From assembly GCA_900660155.1 (NCBI GenBank), contig CABFPE010000308.1:582015-646014 (forward strand): 64,000 nucleotides of DNA, given 5' to 3'. The notes under the pieces are model-generated. The model saw only the letters and a list, made by a program, of their open reading frames with translations. It did not search any database and was not told the DNA's origin. Below, in pieces: positions 56,400 to 64,000 of this stretch. Position 1 is the stretch's first letter; each line of letters starts with the position of its first letter. The position numbers and the translations under genes were made by a program. Origin of the DNA: Hofstenia miamia. Taxonomy: Eukaryota > Xenacoelomorpha > Acoela > Hofsteniidae.

Positions 56400-59110
56400 A
56401 CATTAAAAATACTATGGGTGTGGGGCGGTGGTGCATTGCTTATGCCAAAAAACACTAGTTCTCGCATAAACAATTGTGATACATGTTACAATGTCTTACA
56501 AGAAGAGGATTCGATTTATAACTGTTATTCATGCACGGATAAATTTCGTCTTACGAAATCATGCCGTTGTTTTATTGTTGAAGAGCTGCTCAAGATATAT
56601 CCTGATAATTTTATCACTTTCTGCAATAATTGTGGGAATAAGAATAAGAAAGAAGAGTTTATTCATAAAGTTCAAGACTCTTGTTTGGATTTGTCGTGTA
56701 AGGAAGTTTTTTCTTCTTTCATAGAGGCAACTAAGAACTTGCTTAAGGAAAACTATAAAAAATTTAGAAATCTATTACAAAATGTTCAATCCCTTTTAGA
56801 TAAGATAAACATGAATATAAACATCAATAGGGACAAGCAAGATAGTAATGAAAATAGCTATAAACGTCGAATAAAATTAATTGCAATCAAAGAATCGGAG
56901 AGTTCTCGGCAAGCTGATATGCTGAATCACGACTTCAATTCTGTAAACCGCATTTTTTAACGTTTTTAGGCATTGAGCATGAAAATATTTACATTATGTC
57001 TTGCATCGGTAAATTCAAAAGTGGATTCCACCGTCCTATCTTAGTGGATTTGGGATCTGAATGGGTTAAGCGTCACATTATAACCCAAGATTACAAGCTT
57101 AAAGACAGAAAATATTCGTAAAGGCTGATCTAAGCTTCTCAGATCGTGAGCTAGAAAAATGATTCTTAAGAAACGTTATGGACTTGTGACAACTGGAGGA
57201 ATCGATAGATCTCGTCTTTGAATCAGGAATTTGAAATTCTACCAAGACAATATTGAAGTAAATATTGCTTCCCCAAGTAACTAACTATCTTTAAATTGTC
57301 ATTATACTAATTGTCAGAGTTAAATGAGCTTAGATACACGTCTAAGTCTCCTTTCAAACGTAGTTTCTCATAACTGTGAAATTGTTATTTTGAGAGAAAT
57401 CTGCTATCCGCTTCTATAATAGAAGCATTATTCCCAAACTCTCGACTTTTTGAAGTTCTAGAAGTGATCTTCCAAAGTCTAAAAAACATACTGGCTCATT
57501 ACGAATTTGTATGCTCTACTATAATTTTACTTCATTCATTCGCCATTCTTATGATTTGTCTCTACATTCCGCCCAATCAAAGTCATTACAGACCTGATGC
57601 TTCGACAACTGTTAGTTGCTTAGATAAATATCTTCATGAATTTCGCTCGTTTCTCATAGAATACTCTATTCCTGATAGCAATGGTCACGTCATTCTCTGT
57701 GATGGCCTACATTTCCTAGATACTTATTGGGAATCCATGCCATCACCTCATGATTTTGATAACACCATACTGGATAAACTGATTGAATTTAATCTTATAC
57801 AACTAATTGACCTTCCTACTAATGTTAGTGGTAATATTCTTGATGTTGTTATGTCGAACTCTAATAACCTTGAATGTTACGATTATACCACCGCAAGAGA
57901 CAGTTTCTCTGACCATGCTATTATATTTTCTAGAATAACTTTGATGTCAAATGCTCTTAACTTTTAAGAATTTAATCAAAATTATGATGAAACTCCGATT
58001 TTGTCATACACTCAAGCAAATTCTGAAGATTTTTCCCAATGTATTAGACACTGCTTTATTTTCCTTTGAGATCCTGCTGGAAAATCTTAGGATATGAGTG
58101 GCATGATAAACTTTTTTCTATAATCTATAACTTTATTCCAAGAAAGCGACTGAAATGATATTGTTTGCCTAAATTTTTCAGTTCACATACCATTCACTAT
58201 CCAGAAAAGTCAATACTGCAAAACGCTTATATGCAAAAATTCCTCGTTTCAACCATTTTATTAAATACAACTCCCTCACTACTGAACTTTTTAATTCAAT
58301 TTAATTGGACAAAGTAATATATTTTCTGACAAGAGCAATATTAATCAATGTTATAGATTCCTTCAATCTTTTTCCTCTTCAAACCAGCGTTGTTCAATAT
58401 TTCTCAATGATATTATTGCCAATAGTGATATTGAAGTTGCTGACTTATTTAATAGTTATTTTATATCGGTATTTTCACCTCGAGCTGAAGCAATCACTCC
58501 ACTTGTATATAATCCAGATTCACTTTCTAGCATTCGCTTCAATATGAGAGATATAGAAAAACCACTCCTCGATTGCAAACCAAATGGTTGTAGTCCCGAT
58601 AACATACCTGGATTCTTTCTTCATAATTATGCCACTGTCTAAACACGGCATGTTACTAGATTTTTTAATCATATTCTCAGTAAAAGCATTTATCCTCAAT
58701 TTTGGAAGTTTACCAATACTGTCCAATACATAAATCTGGATCTAAAAATGTTGTATCTAATTATCGGCCCATTTCCTTGCTACCGAAGAGCTCCTTGATA
58801 TTTTTACCCCTTAATTCGTACTAATTTGACTGATTTACAATTTGGAGCTATAAGAAAACGATCCACAATTTCTCAACTCTTAATTTTCATGGACTACATT
58901 TATTCCCATTTCGATTCCAGTAATCCCACAGCTGTTTTGTATTTGGATTTCAGAAAGGCTTTTGATTCAGTTCCGCATCATTTGCTTCTGCGTAAATTAC
59001 AAGCGTTTAACATTGAAAGTGACTTAATCACCCCTAAACAATTAAGTCGTATAAATGGAATGTTACGTGATAATGGCGAAAAAAATCATTTATTGATGCT
59101 TTCAATTTAT
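56400..59110 (+). mobile_element. CR1-like LINE with zinc-finger ORF1, decayed
   Basis: ORF1 starts near 56418: CDTCYNVLQEEDSIYNCYSC and later CCRCF-like and FCNNCGNKN give a PHD-type zinc finger, followed by a coiled-coil-prone segment. After a frame change, FIGIEHENIYIMSCIGKF and RPILVDLG match an ORF1 RNA-binding domain. ORF2 begins near 57300. Its endonuclease is at 57464-57967 (CLYIPPNQSHYR, LIQLIDLPTN, DVVMSNS and SDH with the catalytic residues). The linker and reverse transcriptase follow at 58540-59030 (CKPNGCSPDNIP, SNYRPISLLP, QFGAIRKRST, LDFRKAFDSVPHHLLL with the first catalytic aspartate). The FADD block and C-terminus are lost after about 59030. It has frame changes throughout and lies between the two receptor genes. 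Confidence 0.8.
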
Positions 59111-61570
59111 CAGTTTATTAATTGTAATTTACAATGGAAATTTCCACACTGCAATAAAATTATCTTATCTTACATTACAATATGTTATATTCGAGAAAAT
59201 ATATTATCAAACATGAATTTAAAAACAGAATATGCACAAAAAGATTAATGGATACATCCTTGAATTACTAAGAGTTCATTTGATTTACATTGTCTGGATT
59301 GCTTGGCGGTTACGGTGTTATGCGCATCGCTGGCAACCCTCTCCGACTTGGTCTGAGTCGCTGGAATGGCATGTGGTAACCCCGAGCAATCGATGAAAGA
59401 GAAAGGAATTGATTATTGTTCATCTTCCAGAGCAATAGAAGATCTGCGTTTTCGGGTAGAGTCTTTATGAGATTCTATTAGGTAATTTCATGTTCGAAAT
59501 TACGCTGGAGCACCTTAACTCGCACATCCAGCAGAATACGTTTTGCCTTAAGCATTGCAGTGACATAAGAGACTATGTCAAATGAAGCAAGGTGACTTGG
59601 AATGTATTTCCATTGGAACAACCGCAGCAAGTTACAAAAGCGGTGTTTGAAGCCCAATATTGAAAAACCGCGCGGTATTCATCATAAGTGTTTTTGAATT
59701 ATTTGGAATATATAAAATATATCAAAGGCGTACATGTACAACCAGACATAATCAAACTACTAAATATCTGTTTTATTATTGCTAGATTTTTGATAACTAG
59801 TGAAGTCGCACCGAAATTTACCCCCTAATCCTGAACGAATTTATTTTAAGGATCCCTTTTTTCACAAATACCATTTCAGTTGCAATTCCATTCGCACGCA
59901 AATTTTTTGGCATTGTAAAGTACAATTTTTACCTCGCTTTTCTGTTGTTTAAGAAAATTTAGTAAGAAATCGTTTCAACATATCGGTTAAATATAAATGT
60001 TCTAGTTTCTGTTAAATGAATCTGTTAAATTTAATAACATGGTTAACAAGGGTGAACGTGAGCTGGGGATACCTGCGCTGGTATGGGTGTGGGGTTTGGG
60101 GAAAGGTATTTAAAATTTTGCAGCTGTGCCTTTGGGTTGGGCATGATTTTACGTTTTATTCCTCATAGGCTGTCATCAATTGGCCTACATTAATATGAGG
60201 CAGTTCAGAGAGATAGTCAATGGTCTAAAATTTATTTTAATTCTACCTGTTTTGTGATCCTTTGCAAAATCTTGTTATAGACAAATGCTGCATATATTAA
60301 ATCTAATAATGAAATCTCCACACTGAAATTGAAAAACTTTGAATTTAGATTTATTTTTCAACGCATTTGTTATAAATTCTAAAATATTCAACGGTTGGGG
60401 CCCATTTTTTAACACTGTTGAGTAGCAGTCCGTTTCTTAATTTTCCAGTGCCAATTCGTTTCTTAAATTTTTAATGGAATTAATATTTCAACTATGTCAA
60501 TGTTTGGCGATAAGATAGTGTATTAACTTTAAAAGAATATTATATTTATCATAATCTTATTTTTTTGAGAAACAATATGTTATGATGTAAATGGTATACA
60601 CCTATAAAAGTAATGTAAACTTTTTGAAATTCCGTTACAGACTAGTTTTGTGTTCATAGACCAAAGAAAATGAATTTCTCGAAAAAAAGTCTGTCTTATT
60701 GAAGAACCTACTAAGGAGTCACACATGATACATTTCAAAAAAAATTATTGAATGAGTATCATCCATTTTACAGTGAAAATGAAATTTGGTTATTGTTTGA
60801 CCAGCCCCATTAGCATATATGACTGAGGGATGCGACATTTGTCTCATCAAAAGGTATATAGGCGGATAAACACGACTACCCGAGGGTAAACCCGTACCCG
60901 CTCAGCCCTAATTTGGATGCTTCAATAAAAAAAGAAAGGCTCGCGATTAACAAAGAAAATGAAAGAGGAGGCACTCTTCTATCTTGTGGTGCTTTCAAAT
61001 TTCGGATAACTATTAGTATTTGTTCAAGAAATCATGAAAACTTTAACAAAATAGTTAGGCAGTTTAAACCTAAAAACGATATTGACATTATTTAATCAGT
61101 TCATTTTAAATATAATGGCATTAAATATTTATGATACAAATTCTATTTTAGCACCATCCAATTCCATGCATTATATATTATAAATAATATTCATTTTTTT
61201 GCTTAAGAATGTATAAAATATTCCAGAAAAAAATATGTATGTTCTTCCAAAGATCAGTTGAATTTGTAATTTTCACGGAATATATAAAAATTAAACAAAG
61301 TTTATACATCGTTTGTGCCGACGAAATATGTCTTCTCAGAGTTAAACGAGTCGGGTCGTTTCACACATATTGAAGTTGTGATTAAGTCGGGCCATTATTA
61401 CTTACTTTTTTTAAATAGAAATCAGTAACTTAAACTAACCAGTAAATAATGAAATTTATGGAATTTTAATAAATATAATTCATCAAAAAATCAATTTCTC
61501 GATCATCAAATATTAGATGAATTTTTCAAGGCAAATGAAGTACTAATAAAATGAAATAAATATAATGTCA
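59110..61570. other. No gene recognised; one G+C-richer block
   Basis: 59275-59660 is less AT-rich than its surroundings and may be a further repeat; no family recognised. At 60850-60910 GGGTAAACCCGTACCCGCTC, ending CAGCCCTA, looks like the inner and outer end of a hAT element (complement TAGGGCTGAGCGGGTACGGG) without a partner. The 60-codon open stretch at 60913-61095 has no motif. Confidence 0.35.
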
Positions 61571-61573
61571 TAT

Positions 61574-63223
61574 TCAGTTAGTGGTAAATTTTCTTGAAGA
61601 GAAAAGCTGATAAAATGCTGATCGAAACAGAGGACCACTAATAAAATAGAATATAAAATTAACAGAGGAATTTAGAATTGATAAAATCTGATTTATGTTC
61701 TGTATGATTTGCACTGTTATAATTTCTCTATAACTAACGGGGTCAGCGGTATAGTTGATCACAACAAATATGGTAATAGCAGCCATTAAAACGCAGAAAA
61801 CAATGCTATTTGTTAACAACATAAACGTTAATCGCTTTTCTGCGGAATTGACCTTTCTTGAACTACGCAACTTGTAAATAAAATACACATTACAGAAAAA
61901 TACAATAGTAAATGGAAAAAAGAAAAATACCACAAATGCATAACTGGCAGTGTACAAAAATATAAAAGTACTGGTTGCATTAAAAATACAACTACTATTT
62001 ATCAAATCGAACTTAAAGAGATTGGGTAGTGCGATCACATAACACGATATGGAAATGATGATGCTGACCTTGTAGCCCAGTTGCTTATTTCCATGGTTTT
62101 TGTACCACACAGGACAATAAATCGCCACCACTCGATCAATCGCTAGCGCCACCATGTGATAAATTGCAGCAAACCCTGAGCCCCATCGATGGAAGTAACA
62201 CAACTAAGTTCAAATAATCAATGGTATTCGTTAATATGTAAATCTTAATTTAAGAATTTAATTAAATATACACTATATTCTTGAAGTATATGTAAAGCTA
62301 CACTGGAGCCCAGTGATTGGACTTCCGCAAGAAAATACATGCTGTTAAGATGATTAGAAGCCATTGGCAAAAACTGTTAACAACAATGTTTATCGAATTT
62401 CCAGTTCCGTAACAAAATCGAATCGTTAAAACGTTTGCCAATATATTCAAAAACATATTTTTAGAAAACCTTTTTTTATTTAAAAAATTTGCAAAAATCA
62501 TATATATATAAATATATATACATATATATTTACAAATATTTTTCAAACATTTATTTCAAAGACATATATATTTACTTACTTAGAATATATTTGTATACAA
62601 AAACAAATATGTAGAACTTGTTAAATGATATTCTAGAAATTTCTTAAAATATACTGTTTTCACCACTTTGGTTAGCATTGATATAATGTAAAAGATTAAT
62701 ATAAAAAGGTTTGTTCTTAAGATTGCTTAGTCAAATAAAAAAATGGAAATAATTCAAAGGAAGTATAAATGTCAGGTCTTTTCTAAACGTAAGGCGTAAG
62801 CAAAAATTTCTCGTTTGTATAATCCAATAAATCAGTAAAATGTGAGTTATTTTGCTAATAGAAATTTCCATATATACATAATATACCCTGCACTTTTGGA
62901 ATATTTATTTAGAAATTAAATCAGAAATTGATAACTAAATTGTTCTTTATATCGACATTTACCTTGCAAATGTAGTTACTTATATTTGGTATGTTGTATT
63001 GAAAATAACTTCCTCCCATGCTTAAATAGCCTGTATCAATGATTGTCAAAGCGTCCCAAATTGCTTGACACCTAATGAGAGTCATTGATGAGTTTTGAAA
63101 TTTGTAATTTGCTGCCGTGAAGAAGGCAAGAACGTTTAAAACAACGCCAAGTGTTGTTAAAGCCAAACCAGTCACGTTTAATACGCTAAAGAAATAATCG
63201 AAAATGTCTGTGGTGTTTGCCAT
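61574..63223 (-). CDS. Rhodopsin-like (class A) G-protein-coupled receptor, gene 2, two exons
   Basis: Read leftward: exon 1 is 63223-62963 (87 codons, donor GTAAAT), exon 2 is 62203-61574 (209 codons and stop, acceptor AACTTAG); phase-0 join, 296 residues, intron 759 bp. A paralogue of gene 1: exon 2 aligns without gaps up to the last few residues. TM1 carries GVVLNVLAF; C89 and C159 are placed for the extracellular disulfide; DRV is at 110-112; TM5 has the conserved proline (FFPFTIVFFCN); TM7 reads NSSVNFIFYFISGPLFR, so NFIFY replaces NPxxY, and TM6 lacks CWxP as in gene 1. Start MANTTD gives an N-glycosylation site just before TM1. Only 77 bases separate the ATG from a mariner relic, so the promoter lies in or beyond that element, or a leader exon has been missed. 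The ligand is unknown. Confidence 0.87.
62204..62962 (-). other. Intron of receptor gene 2
   Basis: AT-rich, with a (TA)-rich run near 62500-62530; no exon or element recognised. Confidence 0.6.
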
Positions 63224-63300
63224 CGTCGAAATAGAATCTGTATTACGGGAGAATTTCTAAATATATTAAAAATTTTATAATTTTATCTGAGATGTTATCC

Positions 63301-63816
63301 AGGGTGTCGAAAAACTCGCACTGTGCACAGAAAAGCCTGGGTTCAATGTAATATATTTAATGAATTTATAAAATCCAAGGAGCAAGTTTACACTAATTTC
63401 TTAGTTTAACTGAAAGCAGATGGTGCTGACGACCAAGTTTTCGCAATAATGACACGTATATGTCGGAAGTGCAATACGGCGTGAAGGATGTTTCCAGCAG
63501 GACATCCCAACCTGCTGCAATGTTTCCACTATGTATCTTCTTCAAAGATCCTTCGGAAACCACCTCATGTCTCAGGGGCTGTGGTCTGCTCGGTCACCTG
63601 ATTTGATACCTGATGTACTTTTCTTATGAGACGCTAATATAGGAAGAGATTTTCGAGCTTCAAACAGCAATGAGGAACAGCATTGAACAAATTATTTCCC
63701 AAACTTCGAGGAATGTCTTCTTGAACATGCAAGATGCTTGAAAGTTGAAGTTGGATATTTCCAACATCGTTGTAACGTCTGCTAAGTAAATGTGTTTGCC
63801 ATTTTCGGACACCCCG
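63301..63816 (+). mobile_element. Mariner-like element with internal loss
   Basis: The left end GGGTGTCGAAAAACTC and the right end (complement GGGGTGTCCGAAAAT) are imperfect terminal inverted repeats. Inside, the plus strand reads FSQQDIPTCCNV near 63493, GLWSARSPDLIPDVLFL and, shifted, ECLLEHARCLKVEVGYFQH. This is the C-terminal half of a mariner/IS630-type transposase (QQDGAxxH and SPDLTPxDFFLW blocks with the last catalytic aspartate, then C....GGHFQH). The N-terminal half is mostly missing and there are frame breaks. It lies just upstream of receptor gene 2. Confidence 0.75.
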
Positions 63817-64000
63817 TATTTCGTTATTAGATAGGATAGATAGATTCTTATGCAAGGAAATATTTTTTTGCAAATTTTTTGTGAAATTATCGCATAAAAG
63901 AATAATCGATGAAAAAGTTGTACTGCATGCCAGAAAGGAAATAATTGTCCTTAAGTTTCAGTAATGTAAAATATCTTCTACAAACGCATATTTTAAGTGG
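63817..64000. other. Right edge, nothing recognised
   Basis: AT-rich sequence without a motif. Confidence 0.5.

Noticed and set aside
1-64000. CRISPR arrays, rRNA, bacterial promoters or operons
   Set aside because: No regularly spaced repeats, no rRNA-like sequence and clear signs of an animal nuclear genome.

Overview
The window looks like intergenic and intronic DNA from an AT-rich invertebrate animal genome. The signs are spliced seven-helix receptor genes, LINE, Penelope-like, hAT, Tc1/mariner, pogo and piggyBac-type repeats, long (TA)n runs, and no bacterial operon structure. I cannot name the phylum. A TATA box plus TCAGAC initiator ahead of one gene fits an arthropod-like promoter but does not prove it. 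Two stretches of exactly 1000 N (22935-23934 and 47653-48652) are scaffold gaps, and both abut (TA)n runs.

Only three host genes look alive. A 634-codon single-exon gene on the minus strand (11888-9984) encodes a secreted glycoprotein I do not recognise. Two paralogous rhodopsin-like receptor genes lie at the right end and point towards each other: gene 1 on plus (49787-53564) and gene 2 on minus (63223-61574). Each has two exons joined at the same phase-0 site, and their second exons align without gaps almost to the end. A short possible last exon of an unknown gene lies at 36137-36212.

The rest is mostly decayed mobile DNA. 0-4 kb: LINE fragments split by a piggyBac-like MITE. 4.2-5.8 kb: a decayed copy of an uncharacterised repetitive protein family, split by a second piggyBac-like MITE. 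5.9-8.7 kb: a GC-richer R2/R4-group LINE on minus. 9.2-9.8 kb: Tc1/mariner. 12-19 kb: Penelope-like GIY-YIG, hAT, a long-TIR fold-back element and a deleted Tc1. 19.6-27.3 kb: a giant inverted repeat of two 3.35 kb arms around the first gap, carrying pogo-type and hAT-type sequence in each arm. 28-29.6 kb: hAT transposase with a MITE inside. 30.2-32.7 kb: a fossil retroelement with reverse transcriptase and RNase H, carrying a mariner fragment. 36.9-37.9 kb: a LINE reverse transcriptase still open for 313 codons. 39.5-41.2 kb: two LINE remnants tail to tail. 44 kb: a second Penelope-like end. 45.7-47 kb: hAT pieces and a third piggyBac-like MITE. 56.4-59.1 kb: a CR1-like LINE with zinc-finger ORF1, lying between the receptor genes. 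63.3-63.8 kb: a mariner-like relic directly upstream of receptor gene 2.

The receptors presumably detect extracellular ligands at the cell surface. Nothing in the window links them functionally to the secreted protein. The points most worth following are the perfect palindrome, the receptor pair, the orphan secreted protein, the three TTAA-flanked MITEs and a recurrent short palindrome of the form TTGGGGTAAC-nnn-GTTACCCCAA.
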